A stretch of 64,000 bases of DNA from Plotosus lineatus (lineage: Eukaryota; Chordata; Actinopteri; Siluriformes; Plotosidae): NCBI GenBank assembly GCA_024760905.1, contig CM045734.1, forward strand, positions 38,735,064-38,799,063, read 5' to 3'. Both the position numbers and the translations under genes were made by a program. Under the pieces are notes generated by a model that did not search any database, had not been told where the DNA came from, and saw only the letters and a list, made by a program, of their open reading frames with translations. Of the stretch, positions 43,212 through 55,573 are shown piece after piece. Position 1 is the stretch's first letter, and each line of letters begins with the position of its first letter.

Positions 43212-43777
43212 TTATCTCTTGTGTGCGCACTGTGGGCCACGCCCACAAGACGTGAATTCAAAGCGCATTCCCTGCTTGACCTTAAATTGCTGAATTAAAA
43301 CATCTTAAAAAACTAAACTAAAAACTAAAGCGTTATTCCTTCTCTCTCTCTCTCTGCCTCTCTCTTGCCTCACGCTGCGGGCCACACCCACAAGACGTGA
43401 ATTCAAAGCGCATTCCCTGCTTGACAAACTCAACTTTAATTTGATTCCTTGAGGGATCGGAATTCCAGATGAGCTCAAATGCATCCACATTTATTAAACA
43501 TTTACTGAATTAAACAACTTAAAAAACTAAACTAAAAACTAGAGAGTGAAGCTTCCTTCTGTCTCTATCTGTGAGGCCAGCGGGGCGGGATGTTGAGAGA
43601 CAGCCAATGAGAGAGCAACTTGCGTGTCGTGTGAAATTTTGATTGGCGCTTTTGAATTTTGAATTTCTTTTCGTAAGAGGGGGTTGTTCCGTATCTCGGG
43701 GACGGAAACTCAAGAAAATGTTTTTCGTAACCCGGGGATTTCGTACACAGGGGTCTTTGTAAGTTGGGGGCCGACTG
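42613..43777. mobile_element. Pogo-like element, copy A, with internal tandem units
   Basis: TA at 42611-42612 and 43778-43779. Ends TAGTCGGCCCCCAACTTACG and its mirror. The interior has three tandem units (starting near 43010, 43225 and 43378), each with GCCACGCCCACAAGAC, GCATTCCCTGCTTGAC and a (CT)n run. The middle unit is shortened. Copy B at 49357 has two units. Confidence 0.78.
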
Positions 43778-43779
43778 TA

Positions 43780-44160
43780 GTAAATAGTATTCCTGATGCA
43801 TACAGTTTTATATAATGTATATCTTACTATAATAAAATGTGCATAGTTTACCAGTGTATATAGTGTATAATTTACTGTACCGTGTTAAACTTAGTATCCA
43901 GTGTACCATGCGATACTGTATAGCTGAGCATGCTAAATAGTACAAAACAGTTTATATTTTATTTTACTAAACAGCGTAGAGTGTACTATATTTTACTGAA
44001 TGGTGTATATCTTACCATACAATATTGTAGCGTTTACCATAGTATATAATCAATAGCAACTGTTCTAAACAGTCTATTCAGACATGTAGTAATAAAATGT
44101 AGGTAATCTACCACATGTCATACCATCGGATATAGTGGACTACTATAAAATAATAAAATG
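43780..44160. repeat. Degenerate AT-rich tandem array, part 2
   Basis: Same vocabulary as 38765-40300 (ATATCTTACTATAATA, GTTTACCAGTGTATATAGTG), resuming after the insertions. Confidence 0.65.
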
Positions 44161-46090
44161 TTAAAGAAGTTAGTGATGAAATAGTACTAAATAGCGGATC
44201 AAAATGTATCAAAATGGCTTTAACCTATGGTTAAAGTGCCAAAGTGTGCCACTTGTTGCGTAACTACTAAAAAATAAATAACTAATAAGACACGAGTGTT
44301 TGTAACACAATCCATTTAATGGCAGGTTTGTCAGGCCTAAGTGCAAGTCAGCTGTAGTATAAAAATTTCTTAATGTTCCTGAATTTCTTGTTATTGTCTT
44401 TGTTTAAGGATATTTAGTTTTTGAAGCAGACCAATATGGAGCTGCAGAAAGCCATATGAGTGTTCTGCTAGAATGCTGACCAAGGGGTTTGGGATATGTT
44501 GTAATTAAATAATGACACTGGGTTTGGACTTCATTTTTTTTTTTGGCTCAGTTCACTTAAAAAAAAAAAAGATGCATTCAGGGATCACTTTTTAATTACA
44601 TATGGTTTTGATTCTAAATGCGGAGTTCATATGAGTAGGCCAAACCAAACCTTGTTGTTTTAAGAATATCACGTCTAGTATTTCTCTGTTTGGAAATATG
44701 AAACTTGTTTGCTTTTAATATTAATAATATTAATAATTTCTCAGAGCGAGAAACAAAAAAGCCTTTCTGGCTGTGTTTGACCAGTCTCTGAGGCAACATT
44801 TCATCTGTCTGACTTTCAAGCAACATCTGTGACTCTTTGATCCACATCACTAGGGGTCCGAGAGTATGATCATCCATGTTTGAGGTCCATTCTGGGACCA
44901 CGGCATGAGACGCCATTGTCTCTACGCCTCTCAGCAACTCCTGGCCTGTGAAATTCCTCTCTGATGTCTCTTGAGAATCCGAGGCGCTCTTGCCTGCGTG
45001 CCTTTTATTGCAGGGAAGTCATGCGCTCTGATTTGATTAGATTGCTCTTGAGTAAATCTTCCTTGTGCGATTTCTGGTTTGGACACATGCGCCTCTCTAG
45101 GTAAATGGAATCACAGCATGACTGTATATAATTGCTGTAAATAGCTTTCTCATATAGACAGCAGATGGGGATCATTTTTTAAGGGGACAGTTTGAGCCGA
45201 GGGGTGATTGTGGACAAATGAGAAGTGTGCTTCATATACAGTATGTTTAAGTCATTTTATTGATGTGAATCAAATTCAAAGAATTGGCATGGCAGGATTT
45301 AATGATTGGACACACACCTTCTTGTGAGTCACATTGCTAGCAACTTGGCAGACCAATCTTCAAAAAATATATATTTAAAAAATAAAAGCAACAACCTCAA
45401 ATATCAATATTTTAGCCTGTTTTATCTGACTCAAAAATTAGATATAAAGTTTTTCCTGTCATGTCTACGGAATATGGAGTATGTAAGATATTTTACATCA
45501 AAAATGCCAAAATGTTTAATAAAAGGATATAAAACGTAAAGAAAAAAAAAGACCAATCTGTATTTGCTGTTTTTATGGGTTACTATTTTAAAACCACAAA
45601 CCATTTTTGTTATTTAAATTATTTCCATTTGCTGAATTTCTCTGTCATTTCAGCGAATGAAAAGGTGTACAGTATAATCCTTCTAACATGTAGAAATACA
45701 TTTAGTCGACTGTTTGTTCAGCCCTGATGTCATTGTTGATACATAAATGATAGCTGTAATGCAACCCTCTACTTACTGCCCTATCATGTATAGTCTGCTA
45801 CCATTTTGTTTGAAAGAAAATTTGAGCCAAGCAAAGGTTTAAATTCCATGTTGTAGCATTTCGTGGTCTGTGATGATTGTATTATGACTGCCTAAGCACA
45901 ATCTTGCTCCCCGCGTTGGCTTTCCCTGAGCTTGCCTGCACATGCTTAAAGCTATGCGTCTGTAACAGCATTGCCCTGTCAGTGCTTATCTCAACCTGCT
46001 TAACGCTCCAAGCTTCCTTTGATGATTTGCTTAGGAACTATCTTTGTTCAAATATTTCTTTCAGTACTTCCTTCCGAAGCCATAGTGACG
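44161..46090. other. Putative lhfpl2 intron sequence, nothing recognised
   Basis: Nearly 2 kb without SINE or LINE. A minus-strand 107-codon open frame at 44614-44937 has no recognisable domain. The absence of repeats makes this a candidate for conserved non-coding sequence. Confidence 0.45.
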
Positions 46091-46096
46091 TTGGAG

Positions 46097-46097
<1 letters not shown>

Positions 46098-46147
<50 letters not shown>

Positions 46148-46171
46148 CACACACACACACATACACACGTA

Positions 46172-46249
<78 letters not shown>
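46098..46249. repeat. Long (CA)n microsatellite
   Basis: About 150 bases of CA with a few GT/TA interruptions, 0.4 kb before the predicted lhfpl2 exon. Confidence 0.97.
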
Positions 46250-46250
<1 letters not shown>

Positions 46251-46655
46251 ATATCATCTCTGTACCCATCTGGTCCAAATTTCCGTAGACAATAGTGTTA
46301 CAAGGCATACCTGGCATGAGACCAAGGGAGTATTGACTCGTGTTTTCAAAAGCTGTGTATAATTTACTAGACCATTTTTACAAACCAAGAAGGTGGTGCA
46401 ATATTGTATTTTGAGAAAACATTATTATCCTATTTTAGAGAAAATGAAATATGGAATTAGCGTGTGCCTATAGGATTGATTTTAGGAGCCTTGTACCTGT
46501 TCAGATGGGATTCATGTAGTCAGTATTGCCAGATGCAGCGGTAATGCTGAAACCTGACGTGCTGATTCATAGCCTTCGAGCAATCTATCAGTGCCAAAGG
46601 GAGGCCCAAACATGAAACTGCCTGTAAATGCTATTCTGTTTTCATCTGTTCATAG

Positions 46656-46859
46656 GTGCCCAGTTTCTGTTTTTCGAATTGGATACATTGAGAATGGATG
46701 AGGATTCTGTTCTGTCAGGCACGGATCTGATCCAGCATGCAGTCTGCTTGTAAAAAGGGATCTATGAAGATAACACTACAAGGCTTCAGTTGATGCACAT
46801 CTACGAGACTTGTTTATTAAAAAGAAAACGGTCTAAAGGTTCTTCATAGTATAGACAAA
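46656..46859 (+). other. lhfpl2: lhfpl2 5' UTR part of first coding exon (predicted)
   Basis: A pyrimidine-rich stretch ending TTCATCTGTTCATAG at 46655 is the best acceptor upstream of the start codon. Inferred from sequence only. Confidence 0.4.
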
Positions 46860-47262
46860 ATGTGTCATGTCATTGTAACGTGCCGGTCTATGCTTTGGAC
46901 TTTGTTGAGCATTGTAGTGGCATTTGCTGAGCTAGTGGCCATCATGAGTGCTGATTGGTTAGTAGGGGTTCACCACCCTTCTCAGTACAATGCCTCTGGA
47001 CCGCCAGATCCTAACCCACCTACACTTGGGCTCTACAGTCGTTGCATCCGAGTATCCCACCAGAAGACAGTTCAGTGTGGACCATATGCTGGGGACTTTA
47101 CAGAGATTGCAAGTGGATTCTGGCAGGCCTCGATTATATTCCTGGTTGTTGGAATCTTCCTGCTGGCCATAGTGGGCTTCCTTGCAGTCTTTAGCATGTG
47201 TTTTCAGAGTATCCTTGGGAAAAGCATCTTTAATGTATGCGGACTGCTACAAGGGATTGCAG
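46860..47262 (+). CDS. lhfpl2: lhfpl2 first coding exon
   Basis: LHFPL2 is a four-pass membrane protein of the LHFPL/claudin-like superfamily. The mouse gene is known for a role in distal reproductive tract development. The exon starts [20 protein letters not shown], the family's N-terminus, and encodes TM1 (about residues 10-30), an extracellular loop with [12 protein letters not shown] and YSRCIR, TM2 (about 90-115, [20 protein letters not shown]) and the start of TM3 ([11 protein letters not shown]). Donor GCAG|GTATGA starts at 47263 and leaves one base of a Gly codon. The extracellular loop is a few residues shorter than in human. Paralogue a or b cannot be decided. Confidence 0.96.
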
Positions 47263-47557
47263 GTATGAGCATAATATTTATCTTAATACATTTTAATTTA
47301 TCTTGAGGATTATTTACTATTAGTATGTATTACAGAGAAATGGCCATCTGATCTGGTTTGCTATCTCGGGACAATTAACGGTTATTCTCACAAGGTGAGG
47401 TGGATATTGCTGAATAGTCCTGAGACGGAACATCGAGGGGACCATTCAATTCAACGACATCCATCTGAGCCTGAGGCGCATAATTGTTTTAGTACATGCT
47501 ACATGGGAACAGAAGCAAAACAAGCACACTAAAATTATTATTTTTTTAACGTTCAGA

Positions 47558-48014
47558 ATCATAAACGTACGGAAGCAAAAATATTGTCATCCGCAAATGT
47601 TCTGCAATTATTCCCTCATCTTCCGTGTCATTCCGTGTGATTCCGTAGTTATTCCTCAAGTCTTCCTCCACTTCCGTACGCTTCCTGCAGGAAAAAATTT
47701 CCGTGAGTGTTCCGTGGGGTCACTTTGGCGTACCTGTTCTGCACATGCTGCGAACGTTCCGAGAGTGTAAGAATTTCGACTTTTTCGCAGGATTTTCACC
47801 CATTTTCCGTGTAGAAATGCCGAAGCTCTTCTGTAGACTGCGTTCCACACCTTTCCGCTACACGATCCTTGCATGCTGTAGTCCAGTGGAATGGGGGTAT
47901 ATGAATTTCCACTTTTCCGTAGGATTTTCACCCGTTTTCTGTGTGAAAATGCCGAAGCTCTTCCGCGCCTTTCCGCCACGGTTATTGCATGCCGTGCTCC
48001 AGTGAAATGGGAGT
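47558..48014 (-). mobile_element. ACGGAA-rich inverted-repeat element, copy 2
   Basis: Opposite orientation to 23403-23957. It keeps both tandem units and the TACTCCCATTTCACTGG end, but the far end stops at CGTACGGAAGC without the terminal repeat. The same frame is open over both units (RASAFSHRKRVKILRKSGNS, RRASAFLHGKWVKILRKSRN). The many replacements against copy 1 look neutral. Confidence 0.68.
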
Positions 48015-48184
48015 ATAACACTGTCTGTTTATAGACCACCAATTTATAGTTTATTACATACTGCATGGAAACGTCAGTTTGAAAAGACTGCTGTTTCAAT
48101 CACTCCTGAACATGAAATCGCGAGAATAGAACATGGATTTAACAGTTTATATTAGCCAAGATAACAACAAAAATAATAGTATAC

Positions 48185-48994
48185 CAGTGGTGGGCCGTCA
48201 GAATCAGCAAAACCTTCCTTGTTGGCCTTAGCACTATCAGAAGCACTGACCAACATTTACAACTTAAACTCTAGTGTTTGTTCCATTAAATTGTAGTAAT
48301 TTATTCCTAACTGTTTATTTTCTTTATCTCATAGCATGTCTCTTGGCTGCGCCGCTCCCAGTACATATGTGTGGATGTTAGTTTTTTTTTTGGTCCAATC
48401 AGAGTTCAGCGTCTATGTGCTGCCATGTCAATCTAATCTGCCCAGGGCCTTCAGAATCAGCAGTGCTGGCCGATGTCACTTAAACTGTATTAGCAATGGG
48501 GCTGTTTATTAAACCAAACAGTTTTCAGATTCGCTTCACAGGGCCAGCTCGCGGGCTTCCAATAGCATCAGCAATTTTCTGTCCTCTGATTAGTTGGTTG
48601 GGGCAAAACTAGGCACACAATGACTGATGGAGGCTGATAAATTACCTTGGTGTTAGACATTCTTTGAAATCCATTTTCAAGGTGCACTTTTTCAGAAAAC
48701 CTAGACATCGTAATGAGAAGCCGAGGAAGTGGAGGTAAGGTTTACCCTTTTTTACTTTTGGCTGAACACCAATTTAGTGGCAGTTTCCACCGATAAATGC
48801 CGGTGAAAGTTAAGTAATTCTCAGCGTTACTAGCAGAAATGCCTCTCTCTCTGCAATGTCACACCTTGTTATATTGCGTTTTTGTATATTATTGATGGTT
48901 TGGATAATTGCAATGTGATAATGGTATGTAGAGGTAGATTAAGTCCGGTAAGTCCCACTGAAGGCCAAGGTACCAAATGCACGGCCCACCACTG
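48185..48994. mobile_element. hAT-like non-autonomous transposon (MITE)
   Basis: A perfect 14-bp terminal inverted repeat, CAGTGGTGGGCCGT. Flanks TAGTATAC (48177-48184) and TAGTACAC (48995-49002) form an 8-bp target-site duplication with one mismatch, the hAT signature. No transposase frame in its 810 bp. Confidence 0.8.
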
Positions 48995-49356
48995 TAGTAC
49001 ACAGATATTAAAGTGTCAAATCAAACGTAAAATAGTGAACTTTTAAATAAAATAAAACTAGTCACAGCTACACATAATACAATAAAATCTGTGTACATAC
49101 ATCAATCAAACTTTGGCTCCTTTACATGATCGACACCTTATTTGTATACAAATTAGTGCCATGTTTACTGTTATGTGAATCATGTGCAACATTTTTCAGT
49201 ATTATGTTGTCCAAAACCAAAATTTAGATGAGTATCATAAGACACTTGAATGGATTAGGTGTAATTATTTGTCATGGCACCTGCATGACCATTTTCAAGT
49301 TTTAAACATGTAAAAATAAACCAAATAAATCTTATGACTGGTTTGATTTTCTTATA

Positions 49357-49941
49357 CAGTTGGCCCTCAACTTACGAAGACCCCTGTGTACGAAATCCCC
49401 GGGTTACGAAAAACATTTTCGTTTCGACGAAACAACCCCCTCGTACGAAAAATAAATTCAAAATTCAAACGCACCAGTTGCTCTCTCATTGGCTGTCTCT
49501 CAACATCCTGCCCCGCTGGCCTCCCAGATAGAGACAGAAGGAAGCTTTTAGTTTTTTTTAGCTCTTTAGGTTTTAGTTTAGCTTTTTAAGTTGCTTAATT
49601 CAGTAAATGTTTAATAAATGTGGGTGCATTTGGCTAATCTGGAATTCCGATCCCTCGAGGAATCAAATTAAAGTTGAGTTTGTCAAGCAGGGAATGCGCT
49701 TTAAATTCACGTTTTGTGGGCGTGGCCTGCGGCACGCGCGCGCGTGAGAGAGAGAGAGAGAGAGAAGGAATAACGCTTTAGTTTTTAGTTTTTTTAAGTT
49801 GTTTTAATTCAGTAAATGTTTAATAAATGTGGGTGCATTTGAGCTTATCTGGAATTACAATCCCTCAAGGAATCAAATTAAAGTTGCGTTTGTCAAGCAG
49901 GGAATGCACTTTGAATTCCACGTCTTGTGCGCGCACACGAA

Positions 49942-49999
<58 letters not shown>

Positions 50000-50323
50000 G
50001 TGTGTGTGTGTGTGTGTGTGTGTGTTAATAAAAATGTTTAATAATGGTTTAATTAATAAATATGTTAATAAAATTTTTAATATGTTAATAAAATGTTTAA
50101 ACAGTTTAATAAATAATTTTGTTTTACTTTTAACACATATTTTATACAAAATTTATGTACTTTTATCATTTTTAAAGGGTTTATGGGGTTTATCCAGTCC
50201 AAAGACTGGAGCCTCGGAACGAATTAGGCGTTTAACATGTAAGATGCCACCCCTACATACGAAATCCCCGCAATACGAAAATGGCTCTGGAACGGATTAA
50301 TTTCGTAAGTTGGGGGCCGACTG
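49357..50323. mobile_element. Pogo-like element, copy B
   Basis: TA at 49355-49356 and 50324-50325. Ends CAGTTGGCCCTCAACTTACG and the mirror of CAGTCGGCCCCCAACTTACG. Inverted relative to copy A. Two internal tandem units (near 49640 and 49830) with (GA)n and (TG)n runs at 49940-50024. Confidence 0.8.
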
Positions 50324-50351
50324 TATTCCCATCCAGTATATACTTAAACAG

Positions 50352-51531
50352 TTAGATCAGCATTTGTGAACAACAGTTTGGTTTCATGCCAAGAAAGAGC
50401 ACCACAGATGCAATGTTTGCTTTGAGGATGTTAATAGAGAAGTACAGAGAAGGTCAGAGGGAGCTACATTGTGCCTTTGTGGATCTGGAAAAAGCATATG
50501 ACAGGGTGCCAAGAGAAGAACTGTGGTATTGCATGAGGAAGTCTGGAGTGGCAGAGAAGTATGTTAGAGTGGTGCAGGACATGTATGAGAGATGTAAGAC
50601 AGTGGTGAGGTGTGCTGTCGGTGTGACCGACGAATTCAAGGTGGAGGTGGGACTGCATCAAGGGTCAGCTCTGAGCCCCTTCTTGTTTGCTATGGTGATG
50701 GACAGGCTGACAGACGAGGTGAGACAAGAATCTCCATGGACTATGATGTTTGCAGATGACATTGTGATCTGTAGTGAGAGCAGAGAACAAGTGCAAGAAA
50801 ATCTAGAGAGGTGGAGGTATGCCCTGGAAAGGAGGGGAATGAAGGTTAGCCTCAGAAAATCAGAATACATGTGTGTGAATGAGAAGGACCCAGGAGGATG
50901 TTACAGGGAGCAGAGATAACGAAGGTGGAGGATTTTAAGTACTTAGGCTCAACAATCCAGAGCAATGGAGAGTGTGGAAAAGAGGTGAAGAAGCGTGTGC
51001 AGGCCGGCTGGAATGGTTGGAGAAAAGTGTCCAGTGTGATGTGCGATAGGAGAGTGTCAGCAAGAATGAAGGGAAAAGTGTACAAGACGGTGGTGAGGCC
51101 AGCGATGTTGTATGGCTTAGAAACAGTGGCGCTGAGGAAAAGGCAGGAGGCAGAGCTGGAGGTAGCGGAGATGAAAATGTTGAGGTTCTCTTTGGGAGTA
51201 ACGAGGATGGATAGGATCAGGATTGAGTACATCAGAGGGACAGCACATGTAAGATGTTTTGGAGACAAAGTCAGAGAGGCTAGATTGAGATGGTTTGGAC
51301 ATGTACAGAGGAGGGATAGTGAGAATATTGGCAGTAGGATGCTGAGGTTTGAACTACCAGGCAGAAGGCCTCGAGGAAGACCAAAGAGAAGATTTATGGA
51401 TGTGGTGAAGGAAGACATAAAGGTCGTTGGAGTCAGAAAAGAAGATGCGGAGGACAGGGTGAGGTGGAGGCGGATGATTTGCTGTGGCGACCCCTGAAGG
51501 GAGCAGCCGAAAGTAAAAGAAGAAGAAGAAG
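50352..51531 (+). mobile_element. RTE LINE fragment, RT to 3' end
   Basis: Plus-strand copy starting inside the RT domain (QQFGFMPRKSTTDAMFALRM), with VDLEKAYDRVPREELW, the FADD box near 50750 and SEYMCVNEKDPGG. A frameshift near 50900 splits it, then the C-terminal domain runs to the stop at 51497. RTE 3' end and (AAG)n at 51500-51531. It is sense to lhfpl2. Confidence 0.93.
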
Positions 51532-52350
51532 TTATTTACTTCTGGATCAGCGAATATCATGACACTCCACCCATACCCTCAACTATTCACTGATATTTAA
51601 ATTGCTTTTGCATGTTGATGATAGCATATTAAAACTTTAATATCAGTAAATGGGTTCAAGTCAGGTTACAGGAGTGCTAGAAACATGTTCATATGGCCTG
51701 CTTACTATGTAAACACTGGGTTTAAATAACATACAGCCAGTCATAAATCCAAATATGAATATTAAAATAAGAAATAAAACATTTAGGGGTAGGCGTGAGA
51801 TGATGAACAACTGCAAATAACTTATCAGTTTACGTTACATTTAAACTAGTAAATTCCTGCTATCACTTATAGAAGCTATAAGCAGTCATTCCCTCACCAT
51901 GCATGTTTACATTTTCCTAAAACATCTATTTTTGCACGTGTCTGACTTTATATATTCTTAAAAATGACAATCAACAATTAAGAATGGTCATTTAGTTTCA
52001 GTTTTCAATGTTGCCATTGCTTCTCACATATAGTTTTTTGAAACCGTTAAAAAAAAAAAAAACAACAACAAAAAAAAAACTTCCCACATAAGCTTTCAAA
52101 CACACAAAGATAGAAAAGTTCTTTGTTTAAGCCTCATTCCATGAGTGCCATGACCCTAGAAATTTTTGCCTTTTTAATGTATTGCCCTTTTAAATTTATG
52201 AATTGAGTGGGAAAAAAGAATTGCAGGAACTTTCCCCATCTCGACCCTCTTTAACACCACAATGGTGAAATAATTTGTTGTTTGCCATGGAGACACAACC
52301 ACCAGTCATCATGTGACACATTCCCAAGCATGATATACAGTAGCATGTTT
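51532..52350. other. lhfpl2 intron, nothing recognised
   Basis: AT-rich with A-runs near 52050. No exon or known repeat. Confidence 0.45.
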
Positions 52351-52358
52351 TATAATTA

Positions 52359-52837
52359 CAGGGATCCCTCACTTTCTGCGGTTAAATGGGACCGAGATCC
52401 CCACGCGACCATCAAAATCCGTGAAGTAGGCTCACCCGCCCCCTTCCTGACAGACGTATACATACATGTATATGTGCATATAATATCAATAAATACATAT
52501 TCAATGCTATAAATGCTATAATAACAATTAAACATTCAAAAATAATGTATAAGATGTAAATAAAATATAAATACACACACATACAGATGAGCACGCACAC
52601 AGTCAGATGCGCACCTCACAACAATGCAAGTAGTTTTGATGGGAGGTTTTGGGTTGTTTTTTGTTTTGTGTTTGTTTAGGGGTCTTTTTTCATAATTGGC
52701 CTTGTTTTTGTGGCATTTTCCTTAACTTTCCCCCTATTCTTCCTTAATTTCCTTATTTTTTTTATTCAATGAATATTTATTTATCTATTTTTTTTTAAAT
52801 GCGATGCACTGAAGCACGAAGTAGCAAGGGATCCCTG
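52359..52837. mobile_element. CAGGGATCCCT MITE, complete uninterrupted copy
   Basis: 479 bp between TA dinucleotides. Ends CAGGGATCCCTCACTTTC and the mirror of CAGGGATCCCTTGCTAC. The best reference copy of the family, with no nested SINE. Confidence 0.85.
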
Positions 52838-53142
52838 TATATTATAAAATATATAATATAATATTAATAATATTATAATTACATATAATTTTTGGCTTTG
52901 TATGTTGTTAAAAACCTTTCAGTTGAGATAAAATAGAATGAATATCACCTAAAGTAAATTGAAGCTTATTCTGAAGTGTCATTATTTCAGTAATGTAACT
53001 TTGGTTTCATTTTTTTGAGTTTTAAAAAGTTACACATCATGCTGGGATATGCTTTAAAATCAGTTTCAGTACTGCTCAGACCTCACATAATTCCTTTGTG
53101 ATACATATTTTGTCAAAATTATATGATGTCAATGATATTAAG

Positions 53143-53345
53143 TTGGCACGGTGGCGTAGTGCTTAGCACGTCCGCCTCACAGCAAGAAGGCCTGGGTTCG
53201 ATTCCCAGCCTGGACGTTTCTGTGTGGAGTTTGCATGTTCTCCCTGTGCTTGCGTGGGTTTCCTCCGGGTGCTCCGGGTTCCTCCCACAATCCAAAGACA
53301 TGCACAGTAGGTTAATTGACCGTTCTAAATTGCCCGTAGGTTCGC
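53143..53345 (+). mobile_element. Family B SINE
   Basis: GGCACGGTGGCGTAGTGCTT head, GGGTTCGATTCCC box B, then GTGTGGAGTTTGCATGTTCT and AGGTTAATTGACC. A different tail follows (53346-53466: GGAAAACCACTGCACTAATC, ATGGCGGGTCGCCAATGG), perhaps a second fused unit. Confidence 0.85.
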
Positions 53346-53466
53346 ATCGTGCAGAAGGCAATGGAAAACCACTGCACTAATCCTGCCAAGAAAACCTCCA
53401 TGAAGATGATAACCAGGGTGTTCTCCTTCATGGCGGGTCGCCAATGGTCGTCCTACGACTCAGGCA

Positions 53467-55017
53467 CTAGATAGAAAGATATTTAGTCTTCTTCCTTGCC
53501 TGCTGAGCCTCTGCGTTTTTTGTTTCCATCCCACAACACAAAGACCTAGGATTGGAGTATATACTCAGGTCAAATGTTAAAGACTGTAAGCTGACATGAT
53601 AGCAATCCTCACATTCCTGACAGCCTGAGAAGTTCAGGCTTGCCTGGGAAACACATAATGATGCCATGTAGGAATTATGGATTTTCAGAGATTATCTACA
53701 ACACTATAAGAGACATGACATGGACTGTTTCATGGTAATAAACCTTGGTCAGTGATTTAAGTATGACAATAAAATATGACAATGTTTAAATTGGACAGTA
53801 AACTGTTAGTTATGCTAAAAGCCGCAGGAGAATTTTTAAAAGAGATCCTAGACAGTCAGTAGACTACATCTTGCAGTGGGTGTAGGCAAGTCATAAAATT
53901 GCGATCTGTTATGTCAGTGGCGAGTAAAGCATGTCAACCTCATGTTGCTTGCTCCATCAGCACTACTTCCCAACCCAAGCCACAGCAAAACTGCACTTTT
54001 GAATATGGCAAGGTCTGCTGTTTGACAGAACCACCATTCAATCTTTCCCTTGATTTACAGTTAAGAAGGGCAAATCCAATAGCTCTGTAACTTCCTATAC
54101 TGTCTCAGTCCAGCAGCTTTCCTTTCATTAACAGAAAATTCTGATTTTCAACTCCATTAAAAAGCCCCCCATTTTATAAAGGGCTTATCTGGGGACAGAA
54201 AAAGGTCTGTATTTGTGCTCAAAGCTTGGTGAGATATTTATGGCAGTTGGGTTGGGCAATCCCTATGCAGTCAGAAGAAAGGCTTTTAAGGCAGGACCTC
54301 ACATGCCTCGTATTATTTGACAGCAGAGAGAGAGTGCATTATGTGGCTGATCAAGAATGTTGGTTCATTTTGCAAACTATCATGACAATCAAAATGCTAA
54401 ATACATTTTATTTCCCTTCTGCAAAGTGGTCCATGGCTAAGGCATTCGAATGAATAATGCAGCTCAAAGGAATAACAGTGTTTATATAGCATGGGTGAGG
54501 TCGAGTTGATAAACATTAGCGGTAAAAAGGGAGAGAACCTTGAGGATGTAACATTAACAGCTTATTTACAAGGAATTAGACAAGCGAAATAATTGAAGGC
54601 TAACAGTCAACCAATTTTTAAAAACGTGCCAACAAAGTCACATGTATAATTATGGACATGTTGAAGTTTTCTGTGAGAATTTTATGCAAAATTTATGGAA
54701 GGAATTTTGGTTGTCAGCACATTGTAAAGGCTGGGAAGGTTTCCATCATGGGAAGTCTTCAGGACTTTTCGTTAATATCACAAGCTGTGCCTCTTTATTT
54801 TATTAAATTTAGGTGAAAGAAAACTAATCTGACAGAGCAATTGTTTATAAGTGCGATAATATAATTGATAATATGAACAAAACTTTGACGTTTCAAGAGC
54901 ACAATTTGAATGATTAACAAATTTAGATTTGTAATCATTGGCAGATTATTCTTATTTTGGGTCTCATCACACTACCCCGTTGTGGATGGTGATTTCGTAA
55001 CAGCACATGAAATGCTT

Positions 55018-55019
<2 letters not shown>
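53467..55019. other. lhfpl2 intron, nothing recognised
   Basis: About 1.5 kb without recognised repeats or coding signal. Confidence 0.45.
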
Positions 55020-55020
<1 letters not shown>

Positions 55021-55076
<56 letters not shown>

Positions 55077-55082
55077 TTATAT

Positions 55083-55152
<70 letters not shown>
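55021..55152. repeat. (TA)n/(CA)n/(TA)n microsatellite
   Basis: Two TA runs around a CA run, abutting a SINE. Confidence 0.97.
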
Positions 55153-55154
<2 letters not shown>

Positions 55155-55512
55155 GAGCAGTGGTGGTCTAGTGGTATAGGGCGCTGGATCGCTGATCCAA
55201 AGGTTGGGGTTCGAGTCCCCCCCTCCACAAGGTTGTCACTGTCCCCCCCCAGTGCAGCTAACTGGGTTATCAAAGGCGGGCCATGTCTCTCACTGTCTAT
55301 GGTGAGAGGTTCATGTAAAAGAACCATTGCTGACTTTCGTAAAGAGTAGCTGCAAAGTCGTCAGCGTGTTTCTGTCCCTTGCTAAAAAGGGTTGTGACAG
55401 GAAGGGCATCCGACGTAAAAACCTCTGCCAAATCAAACGTGCGAATCAGATGATTTGCTGTGGCGACTCCCGAGTAAAAATAAAAGGGAAAAATCCGAAA
55501 GCGAAGATAAAA
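55153..55512 (+). mobile_element. Family A SINE, tail type 2, flanked by (TA)n on both sides
   Basis: GGGAGCAGTGGTGGTCTAGT head to GGCGACTCCCGAG tail and an A-rich end. TA arrays lie at 55107-55152 and 55520-55570. Confidence 0.92.

Positions 55513-55519
<7 letters not shown>

Positions 55520-55570
<51 letters not shown>
55520..55570. repeat. (TA)n microsatellite
   Basis: About 25 TA units. Confidence 0.97.

Positions 55571-55573
<3 letters not shown>

Noticed and set aside
44614..44937. Minus-strand 107-codon open frame as a hidden gene.
   Set aside because: No recognisable domain or repeat, ordinary composition, no supporting splice or promoter signal. Kept only as a remark on a repeat-free island.
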